A stretch of DNA of 64,000 nt, from positions 62,001 through 126,000 of the forward strand of contig JAZKFT010000035.1 of the NCBI GenBank assembly GCA_040386335.1, read 5' to 3'. A program made the position numbers and the translations under genes. This document shows positions 34,856 to 45,500 of the stretch, piece after piece (within the stretch, counting starts at the first letter, position 1; each line of letters begins with the position of its first letter). The DNA is from JAZKFT01 sp040386335 (GTDB taxonomy: Bacteria > Bacteroidota > Bacteroidia > Chitinophagales > Chitinophagaceae). Below the pieces are notes generated by a model. That model had not been told where the DNA came from. It did no database searches and saw only the letters and a program-made list of their open reading frames with translations.

Positions 34856-37843
34856 TTATAGTTTTACAAACCTGATAGTGGCCGCCTTTCCCGCCGCAGT
34901 AAATCCTGACAACTGATAAGTTCCTGAAGCCAATTGCTGCATATTAATTGAAATAGTATTTGAGCCGGATACGATATTGGCCTGTTGTTTTTGTACCAAC
35001 TTACCGCTCATATCTGTAACGATTATTTCCATTTTGGCAGGCGCAACAGAACTTACATTTAAGACTGCGTTGCCATTGCTAACCAGGGTTGGGAACAATC
35101 CAACAACTTCAAACCCGCTTTCTTTATTAATGATAGCGATAATCATAGAGTATGAGATAGAACCGTCGGCTTCCATCATCTTTAACCTATAATAATTCAT
35201 GCCTTTGAGCGGACTGTTATCTGCAAAATCAAAAGGCATTGCGCAACGGGCTTGAGTGGCCGTGAAACTTCCTGCCACCACAAACTTTCTGCCATCCGAA
35301 CTGCGTTCAATATCAAATTTTACCTGGGCCGAACTGCAGGATGCTTTCCAGGTCAGGAGGTTACTAATGCCCTGTTTATGGCCTTTGAAATATTCCATTA
35401 AGATTGGTACAGTTTCATCGGGTGTAAATTCATCAGCACCGATATCCGGCGTGGTAGCGTTGCGGGTATCGGCGTCGAAGTCCGTGGTAAAACCTGCTAT
35501 GGGCGTAGCTTTGGCGTTGATGGCAGTATTGGCAGTAGCCAGCAGGTGGAGGTTAGATGCGGAGTTTACATAATCTACTGTTACGCCATTTAAACTATGT
35601 TCATCGCTTGCTGATGCCAGCTTCCAGTTGGCAAAACCCTGGTCGCCACTCCAATATCCGACGGTGGCGCCATTGGCGTTTAAGACATTATAATCCGACG
35701 CGTTGGCGGTCCAGCCCGCCACATTACTGGTGGCATTTCCATAACCATTGGCTATTGCAAAATGCCTGCCCGTGCCCCCGCTGCGGCTGTTGGTAAAAAT
35801 ATTGTTACGGATATCTACCGTTGGTGCACCAATAGATGTGGCAAAATCACCGCGGTAATAGCAGAATGAAGGTTGTGATCCACCAGCTGCTGTTCCTTCA
35901 ATGTTTACCGAATTGTAATAAATCTTAGCAGAAAAGTTTGCTGTGGCCAGGTGATTCCAGATACCAATAAAGGCAGTATTGGTGGTTTGTGCGTTTCCCA
36001 CCGAGATCATATTGTTAGCAATAGTCATTGGGTTGGCAACATTGGCATTACTACAATAAATACCGGCAATGATTCCCGGAAGCGTGGTACTTGCTGAAGT
36101 GCTGGCATTTGAAAATCCTGATATATTATTTCTTGTGACGATTACCCCATTGGTGACCAACAAATAAATCCCCGACAAAACCATGCCTGCTGATGCGGGA
36201 TTCGTAGCACTCAAATTGAAAATAGTATTTTGATCCACAATAACACCTGCTGTGGTATTGGTGTTCAATAAAATTCCCACCCCGACATGGGTGGTGATAC
36301 TATTACTAGTTCCATAACCCGTCATATTGCTAATAGTATTCTGCGAAATAGCTGCTGTACCTGCCTGGCATTCTATACCACGAAAAAAGCCCAGCGTACT
36401 ACTGCTGTTATGCGTGAGGTTCCTGATAGTATTACCTGTGATGGCGATAGTGCCAGCGTTATTATTGACGATGCCTCTTGCGATGCCGCTTCCGGTGGTA
36501 GTTCCGACTGTGCCCACCCTTAAATTATTGGCGGTAGTGTTGCCAATGGTGTTATTGCTGACGGTTACGGTGCCGCCCGAAGCTCCCATTGTTTGAACAC
36601 CGATCAGGGTTCCCGAAGTAGCACCGGCTGGTAACATGTCGATAGCTCCGATGCTGTTGTTGGAAATGGTGACCACTATACCGGCACCGGTACTGGTGCT
36701 TAATACACCGATGCCGGCGTTACCACCAATCGTAGGTGTAAGTACTATTGAGCTGGTGCCTGTGGTACGGCCGATAATATTACCGGTAATAGTTCCCACA
36801 TTAACACTACCGCCAGCAATATTAATCCCCACAAACAAGTTGGCATTGTTGCTGGTAGTAAAGGCAATTTCTGTAATGGTATTGTTCTGAACACTGCTGG
36901 GTACAACAGTTCCCACGGCAAGGTCTATTCCAATAAAACGCGACGATACGGCACCAGCCATGGTATACACACCTGTACCGGCAGCCGTGTTATACCCGAT
37001 GATGTTGCCCGAAATAAGGTTGTTATTGCCGGAAGCTACCTGAATCGCCCTATGTATGAATGCGGCAGTAAAAGTTCGTGGTGCTGTTTGGAAAAACCGG
37101 TTGGTTGATATGATCCAATCTGAATTACCTGTGGACAAGATAATACCGGCAGTAGCCAGTGCGGGATTAAAAAAATTGGAAATATTGTTATTTGAAATCG
37201 TGTTGTTACTGTTTTCAATACCCGCACCTACATTGCCGGACGAATAAATACCATTGACCGGGCAGCTACCAAATACATCAGCCAGGTCGCAGTTTGTAAT
37301 GGTATTGTTATCGTTGCCTGTCGTAGTGCCAGTGCTAAATACCACCGTTGCCGACGCAGCACTTGTGCCCGCACTGGAAAGTGACGTTTTTTGAATGGTA
37401 TTGCCGGATGCGTCGTTAATAAGCCTGATGGCACAGGGATTGGCTGAACTGAGATTGGCATTGCTTATTGTCAGCGAATTGCCGCCTGTATTCAGCCCAT
37501 CTATGGTCACATTATCAGCGCCATCCAAGTCTACCAGCGGGCCCGGGATGTTGCCGCTGATGGAACTGGCTATCCCACCTGTTGGTTTAATAGAAACAGC
37601 AGTGTAGGATGATGTTCCGCCGCTGCCCAGCAAGGTGGCTGTTTCTGTCTCCACATAACTGCCATTAGTGGTAATTGTTATTACACCCTGGTGTGTACCA
37701 TCGTTTACTGCATCAAAAGCCGATTTTAGACTAAAATAATTGGTTGGCCCCACAGTGCCGGCAGTGGCAGTAACCACAATAAACTGGCCAAAGGATGTAG
37801 CAGCAGCAAACAATAAAAATAAAAACAGGTAAATTTTTTTCAT
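34856..37843 (-). CDS. Secreted beta-helix protein with T9SS sorting domain
   Basis: A 995-residue protein. Signal peptide 1-19 (ends SFGQ). From about 90 to 780 it consists of repeated N-N-x-I-x-x-N-x-I-G turns (for example GNNNLISGNIIG, ISNNSIGAIDM), the pattern of a right-handed parallel beta-helix (PbH1) typical of adhesins and polysaccharide-binding or -degrading proteins. The last 75 residues (VLNVSSVAPAKMEIIVTDMSG, ending SGTYQLSGFTAAGKAATIRF) form a type A T9SS sorting domain that directs secretion and cell-surface attachment. No catalytic motif is seen. Confidence 0.85.
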   Translation of the reverse strand: MKKIYLFLFLLFAAATSFGQFIVVTATAGTVGPTNYFSLKSAFDAVNDGTHQGVITITTNGSYVETETATLLGSGGTSSYTAVSIKPTGGIASSISGNIPGPLVDLDGADNVTIDGLNTGGNSLTISNANLSSANPCAIRLINDASGNTIQKTSLSSAGTSAASATVVFSTGTTTGNDNNTITNCDLADVFGSCPVNGIYSSGNVGAGIENSNNTISNNNISNFFNPALATAGIILSTGNSDWIISTNRFFQTAPRTFTAAFIHRAIQVASGNNNLISGNIIGYNTAAGTGVYTMAGAVSSRFIGIDLAVGTVVPSSVQNNTITEIAFTTSNNANLFVGINIAGGSVNVGTITGNIIGRTTGTSSIVLTPTIGGNAGIGVLSTSTGAGIVVTISNNSIGAIDMLPAGATSGTLIGVQTMGASGGTVTVSNNTIGNTTANNLRVGTVGTTTGSGIARGIVNNNAGTIAITGNTIRNLTHNSSSTLGFFRGIECQAGTAAISQNTISNMTGYGTSNSITTHVGVGILLNTNTTAGVIVDQNTIFNLSATNPASAGMVLSGIYLLVTNGVIVTRNNISGFSNASTSASTTLPGIIAGIYCSNANVANPMTIANNMISVGNAQTTNTAFIGIWNHLATANFSAKIYYNSVNIEGTAAGGSQPSFCYYRGDFATSIGAPTVDIRNNIFTNSRSGGTGRHFAIANGYGNATSNVAGWTANASDYNVLNANGATVGYWSGDQGFANWKLASASDEHSLNGVTVDYVNSASNLHLLATANTAINAKATPIAGFTTDFDADTRNATTPDIGADEFTPDETVPILMEYFKGHKQGISNLLTWKASCSSAQVKFDIERSSDGRKFVVAGSFTATQARCAMPFDFADNSPLKGMNYYRLKMMEADGSISYSMIIAIINKESGFEVVGLFPTLVSNGNAVLNVSSVAPAKMEIIVTDMSGKLVQKQQANIVSGSNTISINMQQLASGTYQLSGFTAAGKAATIRFVKL

Positions 37844-38002
37844 GAGAACAATTTAGAAGTTTGGTGGTTGTTAAGGTCCGCGCAATGTAAATAAAAATGT
37901 TGTCTTGATATCGGGGGGCATTTTTATTCGGTTGAAAACCCGCATATAGATTTTTACACTGCTGTGCAAGAGCAGTTTATGCTTACATTCGTATTTAATA
38001 TT

Positions 38003-39043
38003 ATGGCATTCAAAGTATCAAACGAAACAAAAGTAGGGGCCCTGTCAGCAGTTGCAATAGCGCTTCTAATCCTGGGATTTAATTTTTTAAAAGGCCGTAC
38101 CTACTCCGGTAAAACCTTTCTCTACGCTAAGTTTAAAACCATCGACGGCCTGTTGCCTTCAAATGCTATTACTATCAATGGCTTCCAGGTGGGTACCGTA
38201 GTGGATATCACCGAAACAGATGCAGATCTCAGCGGTATTTTGGTAAAACTCAAACTGATAAAAGATATCCGCATACCCAATACGGCTTTTGCTTCGGTTA
38301 AAAGTAATCCTCTCGGCACTACGCAGGTAGAGATCAGGTTTGATTCCACGCAGCAAATTGCATCGTATCTTAATACCGGAGACACTATGCGGGTCGGACC
38401 CTCATTAGGGTTGTTGAGCAATATCAGCAGTGTACTTGATCAACGGCTTTCGCCTACCATTGATCAATTGAAGGCTTCCCTTAAAACACTGGATGATGTG
38501 CTGGTAAATGTCAACAGCATCTTTGATCCCAATACCAAGGGCAACCTTCAAAGTGTGGTGTCCAATGCCAACAAAACGATGGCAAGCCTGGTAATGTCTT
38601 CTGCAGAACTGGAGAAAATGCTGAACAGTAAAACCGGCGACCTGGCGAGGAGCCTGGCCAGTCTTTCCGAATTTACCAAGACCCTGTCTGATGGTAAGGA
38701 GCAGGTAACGGGCATTTTGCAAAATGTAGAAAAGACGACTCAGACGCTTTCGAAAATGGAACTGGATAAAACGGTAAGAACGCTGAACGAAGCCATGGCT
38801 AGTCTAAAAAGCACATTGGCAAAAGTGAGCAGCACCGACGGCACCATTGGCGCCCTGATCAACGACAAGAAAATATACAATAACCTGGCTTCTACGGTAA
38901 ATAGTATGAACCTGTTGCTGCAGGATTTGCGCCTGAATCCCAAACGCTACGTAAATATCTCTGTGTTTGGCAAAAAAGATAAAGGCACCCCGCTCATGAA
39001 ACCCATGGATGAAGATTCCATCACGCAGGAACAACGGAAGTAG
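38003..39043 (+). CDS. MCE/MlaD family lipid-transport protein
   Basis: A 346-residue protein. The ATG at 38003 (MAFKVSNETKVGALSAVAIA) is preferred to the start 13 codons upstream. One N-terminal transmembrane helix (11-28), one MCE domain (FKTIDGLLPSNAITINGFQVGTVVDI through LGTTQVEIRFDS), then a long helical region (about 150-310) rich in Leu/Ser/Thr heptads with repeated KTL/SKTG segments. It fits the periplasmic substrate-binding part of an Mla-type phospholipid transporter, anchored in the inner membrane. The ATPase and permease are not adjacent. The OstA-like gene follows. Confidence 0.88.
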   Translation: MAFKVSNETKVGALSAVAIALLILGFNFLKGRTYSGKTFLYAKFKTIDGLLPSNAITINGFQVGTVVDITETDADLSGILVKLKLIKDIRIPNTAFASVKSNPLGTTQVEIRFDSTQQIASYLNTGDTMRVGPSLGLLSNISSVLDQRLSPTIDQLKASLKTLDDVLVNVNSIFDPNTKGNLQSVVSNANKTMASLVMSSAELEKMLNSKTGDLARSLASLSEFTKTLSDGKEQVTGILQNVEKTTQTLSKMELDKTVRTLNEAMASLKSTLAKVSSTDGTIGALINDKKIYNNLASTVNSMNLLLQDLRLNPKRYVNISVFGKKDKGTPLMKPMDEDSITQEQRK

Positions 39044-39502
39044 TAGTTAGTTGATTGGTGAATGGTTGATTGGTTGGTTGGGTAGAAGAGGATAGGCCCT
39101 TTGATTCACCCGGTTTATTAAAGTTGGCTTATCCAGACAAATACAGGGCCACTGCGTCATTATTCACCGCTGGCGGGGACAGGTTTTGCCGAAGGCAAAA
39201 CCAGGGGTGGGAAACTCAAGGTCGCCGATAATCATGCCTTTTTTTGCTTTTTTTCTTTTAACCCGTCTGTAGCACTGCTATTTAGCTGCATTGGCGTCGC
39301 ACTCTTGTACTGCATATCATTATTCAGCATTTCTACCACAAAGCGTTATCACATTCAGAACCGCTATTTCGGAGATCGGATTATTTTCACAAAACCATGT
39401 TGTTTAATCAACGATTAACATTTTTCATCTTAATATTTGCACCTGCCGGCTATAAATCCGGGCCAGCCCAATGGCAAATCAAATACTGCTGCTCAATTTC
39501 CG
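39044..39502. other. Intergenic region between MCE and OstA-like genes
   Basis: No gene seen. Octads on the stop side (39044-39088, GTTGATTG GTGAATGG TTGATTGG TTGGTTGG) begin at the MCE stop. GGCCCT/AGGGCC arms lie at 39095-39149. A REP-like palindrome occupies 39162-39211. T-rich DNA at 39237-39262 may end transcription. The remaining 200 bases up to the OstA start have no feature I can name. Confidence 0.5.
39162..39211. repeat. REP-like palindrome, copy 1
   Basis: GGTTTTGCC-GAA-GGCAAAACC at the centre, flanked by CACCGCTGGCGGGGACA on one side and AGGGGTGGG on the other. An inverted copy of the whole 50-base unit is at 52715-52767. Confidence 0.75.
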
Positions 39503-41128
39503 ATGAAAAAATACGTACTGTTTTATCTGACCGCTTTCATATTGGGTGTTGCCATTGCGGGTGATGCCCAACCGGTAGCCATACCCATTAATACAGACAG
39601 TTCGTCCAAACTGGAAATATTGCCCGGCTCGGGTAACTATAGTTTTGAGAAAGTAGATTCACTCAATACGATCGTTACGCTTGCCCGCCGGGCAAGAATC
39701 AAACAGGATAAAACCCTGATAGACGCAGATAGTGCCAAAGTGAACCTGAACACCAAGATCATGGAAGCTTTTGGCAATGTTCACATTAATGATGAGGACA
39801 CCCTCAACACCTATTCTCAGTACATTAAATATTTTGGCAAGGAAAGAAAGGCGGTACTGAAAAAAGCAGTGCGGCTTACAGACAGCAAGGGCGGCACCCT
39901 TAGTACTGAAGAGCTTAACTACGACCTGGTTACAAAAATTGCCACGTACAATAGCGGCGGTAAAATGGTGAATAAGGGAACCGTGCTTACCAGCAAGGAA
40001 GGTATTTATTATGGCGAAACAAAGGATGTGGTGTTTAAGAAAGATGTACTGCTGGTAGATCCTGAATACAAACTGATCTCTGACTCTTTGTTGTACAATG
40101 CCAATACCGAAATTGCCAGGTTTATTGCTCCTACGACTATCATCACCGGCACACGGAAAATTTATACAAAAGATGGTTTCTATAACCTCAAAACAAAGGA
40201 AGCATATTTTGGAAACAATGCCACAATTGTTGATTCCACCTTCTCCATTACTGCCAAAGAGATGGTATTTGATGATAAAAATGGAACGGCTCAATTTAAA
40301 ACAAATGTTGTTTACAGGGATACCGCAGAAGGCATTGTGATCTTGTCAAACCAGATGAATGTGGACCGGAAAAATAAAATTTTTCTTGCCACGGAACACC
40401 CGGTAATGATCCTGAAACAAGACAAAGATTCTTTATACATCACGGCTGATACTTTATACAGCGGTAAGCTTACAGACAGGGAAAAAATCAAAAATGTACC
40501 CGTAGTAACAGATACCATAAAAAACAAACGTGTGTACGACCTCAACGGGAAAGACAGTGCCAGCAACCGTTTCTTCGAAGCCTTCCACCATGTACGTATT
40601 TTTAGCGACAGCATGCAGGCCGTTTGCGACAGCATGTTTTACTCTTCTGTTGATTCTACTTTTCGTTTATATAACAGGCCCATTCTCTGGGCCAATAACA
40701 GCCAGATAACCGGTGATACCATCTATTTATTTACCAGGAAAAAAGTAGCAGACAGGTTGTACGCTTTTGAAAATGGTTTTATCATCAATAAAGTAAACCG
40801 AACTTTTTTTAACCAGGTAAAAGGCCGCACCATCAATGGCATTTTTAAAGAGGGCAATATTGATTTTATACGTACCAAGGGCAGTGCAGAAAGCGTGTAC
40901 TATGCACAGGATGAGGAGGAGAAATTTATTGGTGTAAACAAAGCCACAGCGGACGTAATCGATATGTATTTTAAAGACAAAGCTGCAAACAAAGTGGTGT
41001 TCCGTAACGATCTTAAAGGTACCACCTATCCCATACAGAAGATTACCCCTGAAGAACTGCAACTGCGGGGCTTTAACTGGCAAGACGCCAAGCGGCCGAA
41101 AACCAAGTATGAGTTGTTTGGGAATTAA
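39503..41128 (+). CDS. OstA/LptA-like periplasmic protein
   Basis: A 541-residue protein. The ATG at 39503 begins a signal peptide (MKKYVLFYLTAFILGVAIAG). The mature protein is a run of OstA-type beta-jellyroll units, with repeated short strands such as LIDADSAKVNLNTKIMEAFGNVHINDEDTL and YYGETKDVVFKKDVLLVDPEYKLISDSLLYN. In Bacteroidota such long OstA proteins take the place of LptA in carrying LPS across the periplasm to LptD. It follows the MCE gene and could belong to the same lipid-trafficking set as the LptD-like gene at 17-20 kb. Confidence 0.83.
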   Translation: MKKYVLFYLTAFILGVAIAGDAQPVAIPINTDSSSKLEILPGSGNYSFEKVDSLNTIVTLARRARIKQDKTLIDADSAKVNLNTKIMEAFGNVHINDEDTLNTYSQYIKYFGKERKAVLKKAVRLTDSKGGTLSTEELNYDLVTKIATYNSGGKMVNKGTVLTSKEGIYYGETKDVVFKKDVLLVDPEYKLISDSLLYNANTEIARFIAPTTIITGTRKIYTKDGFYNLKTKEAYFGNNATIVDSTFSITAKEMVFDDKNGTAQFKTNVVYRDTAEGIVILSNQMNVDRKNKIFLATEHPVMILKQDKDSLYITADTLYSGKLTDREKIKNVPVVTDTIKNKRVYDLNGKDSASNRFFEAFHHVRIFSDSMQAVCDSMFYSSVDSTFRLYNRPILWANNSQITGDTIYLFTRKKVADRLYAFENGFIINKVNRTFFNQVKGRTINGIFKEGNIDFIRTKGSAESVYYAQDEEEKFIGVNKATADVIDMYFKDKAANKVVFRNDLKGTTYPIQKITPEELQLRGFNWQDAKRPKTKYELFGN

Positions 41129-41135
41129 AATAATT

Positions 41136-41169
41136 TGCAAATGGGCAGATGTGCAAATCTGCAAATGAC
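41136..41169. repeat. GCAAATNN octad tract after OstA-like gene
   Basis: GCAAATGG GCAGATGT GCAAATCT GCAAATGA in exact 8-base phase, beginning about 10 bases after the stop. Confidence 0.75.
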
Positions 41170-41228
41170 AGGGACAGGAGTTATTTGCAGATTTTCACAT
41201 TTCCACATCCCTCACAATTTCAAATTAT

Positions 41229-41390
41229 CTCCTGCTCACCGGCCTTGGCTTTACCATGTCGATATTAATCACAACACTGGCTTTTAACGATGCGGCAGTA
41301 CAAGCCACTGCTAAAGTCGCAGTGCTGTTGTCGCTGGTACTTTCTGTAATTGCCGGTTTTTTATGGATGTCTTTTTCTAAAAAGAAATGA
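41229..41390 (+). pseudogene. nhaA: 3' remnant of a Na+/H+ antiporter gene (nhaA)
   Basis: About 54 codons ending at TGA 41388-41390 read LLLTGLGFTMSILITTLAF, then a second hydrophobic helix and WMSFSKKK. This matches the last two helices of NhaA (the CGIGFTMSIFIASLAF region). The rest of the roughly 390-residue gene is absent, and the homology stops at 41229 where repeat-like spacer begins. A 44-residue peptide could still start at ATG 41256, but it could not transport ions alone. Probably a deletion relic. Confidence 0.78.
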
Positions 41391-41464
41391 ATGTCCAAAT
41401 TGAACCAATTCACAATGCATAATGACCATCGGCCTTATGACCAATGATGCAATCGCAAAACCCC

Positions 41465-41472
41465 TACATTTG
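41465..41472 (+). promoter_or_regulatory. Candidate -7 box of the DeoR-type gene
   Basis: TACATTTG, an exact TAnnTTTG match, 22 bases before the ATG. No clear -33 TTTG at the right spacing. Confidence 0.38.
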
Positions 41473-41493
41473 AATCACACAATTATTGCAGCC

Positions 41494-42240
41494 ATGCTAA
41501 AAAAAGAAAGGCAAGCCTTTATCATCCAGCAACTTAATATCCACAATAAAGTGCTGTCGTCTGATTTAAGTGTCCAGTTAAATGTTTCGGAAGATACCGT
41601 GCGACGTGATTTGCAGGAACTTTCCGAAGAAGGCAACCTGCTGAAAGTACATGGCGGTGCGTTGAGTAATTCGTTTCATTTTACCCTTCAGAACAACCAG
41701 ATATATTCCCTGCCTGAAAAAAAGAGCATCGCACAAAAGGCAGCCAGCCTGATAACCGAAGGAATGCTGGTGTTGTTATCCGGGGGCACCACTATCAGAG
41801 AATTGATCAAAGCCCTGCCTCCAAAACTCAATGCCACATTTATCACGGTAAGTGTCCCCATTGCTTTAGAACTGATGAACCATCCTGGCAGCGAAGTCAT
41901 CTTTATTGGAAACAGACTGCTTAAAAGTGCACAGTTGGCTGTAGGAGCTGAAGTGGTACAAAGGCTGGGCGAAATAAGGGCCGACCTCTGTTTCCTCGGC
42001 ACCAACAGTATTGACGCCGAAGAAGGCATCACCGATTCTGAATGGGAAGTGATTGAGGTAAAGAAGGCTATGATAAGGGCTTCGCAAAAAGTGGTATCCC
42101 TTGCTATATCAGAAAAACTCAATTCCGTCCAGCGCCTGAAAGTATGTGCTATGGAAGAGGTGGATGTTCTAATAACAGAGTTGGACGCCACCGACCCTGC
42201 CCTGTCTCCCTATATTGTTAAAGGATTAACTGTATTGTAG
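41494..42240 (+). CDS. DeoR-family transcriptional regulator
   Basis: A 248-residue regulator. The ATG at 41494 (MLKKERQAFIIQQLNIHNKV) is the standard DeoR start; 24 upstream residues in the longer frame are not family-like. Residues 1-58 are a winged helix-turn-helix (LSSDLSVQLNVSEDTVRRDLQEL, then KVHGGAL). The DeoR sensor domain follows, with LLSGGTTIRELIKAL and the ISEKLNSVQRLKVCAMEEVDVLIT segment that binds sugar phosphates. It precedes the SusC/SusD operon and candidate operators lie between them, so it is likely a local sugar-phosphate-responsive repressor. Confidence 0.92.
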   Translation: MLKKERQAFIIQQLNIHNKVLSSDLSVQLNVSEDTVRRDLQELSEEGNLLKVHGGALSNSFHFTLQNNQIYSLPEKKSIAQKAASLITEGMLVLLSGGTTIRELIKALPPKLNATFITVSVPIALELMNHPGSEVIFIGNRLLKSAQLAVGAEVVQRLGEIRADLCFLGTNSIDAEEGITDSEWEVIEVKKAMIRASQKVVSLAISEKLNSVQRLKVCAMEEVDVLITELDATDPALSPYIVKGLTVL

Positions 42241-42263
42241 TCTTTTACAAGTGACTAATTCGT

Positions 42264-42303
42264 CGTTTTTGCCGCAAAAACTTGCCCGTTTCTGCGTTTT
42301 CGC
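42264..42303. promoter_or_regulatory. Candidate DeoR operators: CGTTTYYGC repeats and palindrome
   Basis: CGTTTTTGC (42264-42272), CGTTTCTGC (42287-42295) and CGTTTTCGC (42295-42303) are direct repeats. The first is half of a perfect palindrome GTTTTTGC-C-GCAAAAAC (42265-42281). A looser copy, CGTTTTTCTGC, lies at 42403-42413. DeoR-family sites are often repeats of TTTCGTTT-like half-sites. Confidence 0.5.
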
Positions 42304-42530
42304 CAATGTTTATTGATTGGGAGCAAATAAATACTTGCATATCCTGAAATTTTTTTTAACATTGCTCTAGAGAAATGTGTTTGATTTAATAATACACACG
42401 TGCGTTTTTCTGCGGGAAATTTTTCCTGGCCTAATTTATAACCCACCGGCCAAATGTTAAAAGTTCAGGCAGCAACCTGTGTCATTTTTTTGTCAGGCAT
42501 AAATTATTATCCACCCAAAAACCACTGCAT

Positions 42531-45500
42531 ATGACGAAGTATTTAAAACTTCTGTTTGCTTCATGCCTTTTGATTTTTTCATCAGGTGCTTTTGCACAGA
42601 ACAACACCGTATCGGGTACGATACTTGCAGACGATGATGCAACCCCTTTAATTGGTGTTACTGTCACCAATATCGCCACCAACAAAAAAACCCAAACCAA
42701 CCAGGCGGGTTATTTTTCAATTGCTGCTGACCCCGGACAAAAATTGCTGGTAACCTATGTGGGCTACGCCAGGAAAGAAGTGACCGTGGGAGCTGATAAG
42801 CTGGTCAACATCCGGCTGGTGGCATCGGATAAAGACCTGGATAACGTTGTAATTACTGGCTATGGACAAAAAAGAAACAAAAGGGAACTTTCATATCAAA
42901 CACCCACCGTTAAGGGAGAAGAAATTGCAGCTACACGCCGTGATAACTTTTTAAATGCCCTGGCGGGACGGGTTCCCGGATTAACCGTTACATCTACTTC
43001 AGGTTTACCCGGAGCAAGTGCCCAGATTATTTTACGCGGTGCTACTTCAATGAGTGGAAATAACCAACCATTATTTGTTGTAGACGGTGTGCCACAGGAT
43101 AACAGTGGTCTTAACCAGGAGAACCTGATTGCGGCCAGTAATGCAAACGGCGTAGGTTTTGCCAATCGTAGCAGTGACTACACCAACCGTATTGCCGACA
43201 TCAACCCGGAGGATATTGAAAGCGTGGTGATTTTGAAAGGCCCGGAAGCTACAGCCCTCTATGGTTCAGATGGTGCATCTGGTGCTATCGTGGTTACCAC
43301 CAAAAAAGGAGTATCGGGCCGTACCCGCATTAGTTACGATAATACTTTCAGGATAAATGAAATGTATCGTTTCCCCGAAATACAAACCAAGTATTCAAGA
43401 GGCGCCAATGGTTTGTACAATCCAGATGCATTTAGCACGATCTATGGTTTTAAATATTTTGGCCCCGCCTATGGTCCCAACGTGCAACTTTACGACAACC
43501 TGGAAAACTTTTTTCAAACCTCCACATCGCAGCAACATAATGTAAGCCTCGAAAATGGTACTGCTGATGCCAGTTATCGTTTTTCTGCCGGTTACCTTAA
43601 ATCTGACGGCGTTATCGTTAATACAGATTATACCAGGATGACTTTTCGTTTTACAGGTCAAACCAAGTTGGGTAAGATAATGAACATGACTTCCAGCTGG
43701 ACTTATACTATATCTGACAATAACAAGGTTTCTAAAGGTGCAGGTTCCTATTATAACAACCTGATCACTTTTCCGAGAGAGATAAACGCTGCAACAGATT
43801 ATGTAAATGTAGACGGCACGCGTAAATATTTGCGTACCTCGCAGGCTGGTATGGATGCAGAATTTGATAATCCATATTGGGATGTAAACAAAAACCCGTC
43901 GAACGATAAAACAGATCGCCTGACCGGTACGGTAAATCTTGGTGCAGATGTGACTAAATGGCTTAACCTGACCACCATTGTTGGTTTGGATAACTTTTCC
44001 ACCCAGGGCTATACCCAGACACATAAGCAATCCAGGTATGGCTTTAACACCGGTGGATTTTTCGGTTCCTACACGACAAATTACCGCAATATAAATGCAG
44101 TGGCCAGGGCTACTTTCAAGAAAACCTTCGCCAAGATTTTTACCAATACATTGAGCACTTCTTTTTATATAGAGGATGGTAAGCGTGCAGTGAACGCTCA
44201 AAAGGGAGAACAGCTTTTTGAAACGGAATTCATTTCCATCAACAACACTGCTCCGCTAACACAGGCTGCTAAACTGGTACAAACCAACATTCGTAAAATT
44301 CGCATGTTCGCCAACTATACAGCTGGATATAAAGACATATTGTATGTAACACTTGCTGGTGTAAGAGAAGGTGTATCTACCCTTGCATCCAAGAATTTTA
44401 ATACACAGCCTTTCTTTAATTATGGCAGTGCATCGATGAGCTTTATCTTCAGCGACCTGGATGTATTTAAAAAAGCAAGCTGGTTTAGCTATGGTAAATT
44501 AAGGGCTTCCTACGCCACATCCGGCAAAGCTCCTTATGCTGCTTATGTAATCGATCCACAGTTTGCTACCCAGGTCTCTACCGGCGGTGGTTACGCCCTT
44601 GGTGTTTTTGCCAGCAACAGAAGTTTACGTCCGGAAAGAACCAAAAACTTTGAAGTTGGGGGCGAATTTCAGTTCCTGAAAAAACGTATCAGCCTTGATG
44701 TAGCCTATTATATATTACGTACCGAAGACCAGATAGTAAGTAACCGCCTCAGCTATGGCACGGGTGGTGTACTGAAATTTATAAACGGTGGTGAGGTAGA
44801 AAATAAGGGTCTGGAAATTCAGTTGAAAGCAACACCTGTACAATCCAAGAATTTCATATGGGATGCCACAGTGAATTTCGACAAGAACCGCAGCAAAGTA
44901 TTGCGCATGCCTGCTGATCTCCCGCTGTACTATGATTCTGATACCTGGGTTTTTGGTGCCGTACGTACTGAGGTTTCTGTAGGTACACCGATGACCAATC
45001 TTGTAGGTCTTTCATTCCAACGCAACGATGCTGGCCAATTGCTCATTAGCCCTTTAACCGGTCTTCCGATAGCAACTGGTGCATATACCAATATTGCCGA
45101 CCGTACACCCGATTTCAAAATTGGTTTGATCAATAGTTTTACGGTATATAAAGATTTTAACCTGTCTTTCAACCTGGATTTACGCCGTGGTGGTGATGTT
45201 TTTAACGGAACTGAAGCGATGATGATGCTTACCGGAACCAGCAAACGTACACTGGATCGTGAGCAGCCCCGTATCGTAGATGGTGTATTGGCAGACGGAT
45301 TACAAAACACAGCTACGCCTACCAAAAACAATATTGTGGTATTGCCTTACCAACGCAGCGATTACTACGATGTGGCTTTTGCCGAAGGCGACTTCGTAGA
45401 AGAAGTTAACTGGTTGCGGATGCGTGATATCACACTTTCTTATGCACTGTCGAGCAAGTTGCTGAAAAGGCAAAAAATTGTAAAATCAGCTTCTGTATTT

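Noticed and set aside
35256..37607. Many Val/Leu-rich plus-strand frames opposite the T9SS protein
   Set aside because: They arise from the repetitive Thr/Asn/Gly codons of the beta-helix on the other strand.
43395..44201. 268-residue minus-strand frame inside susC
   Set aside because: It is a frame shadow with no family features, inside an intact 1043-residue SusC.
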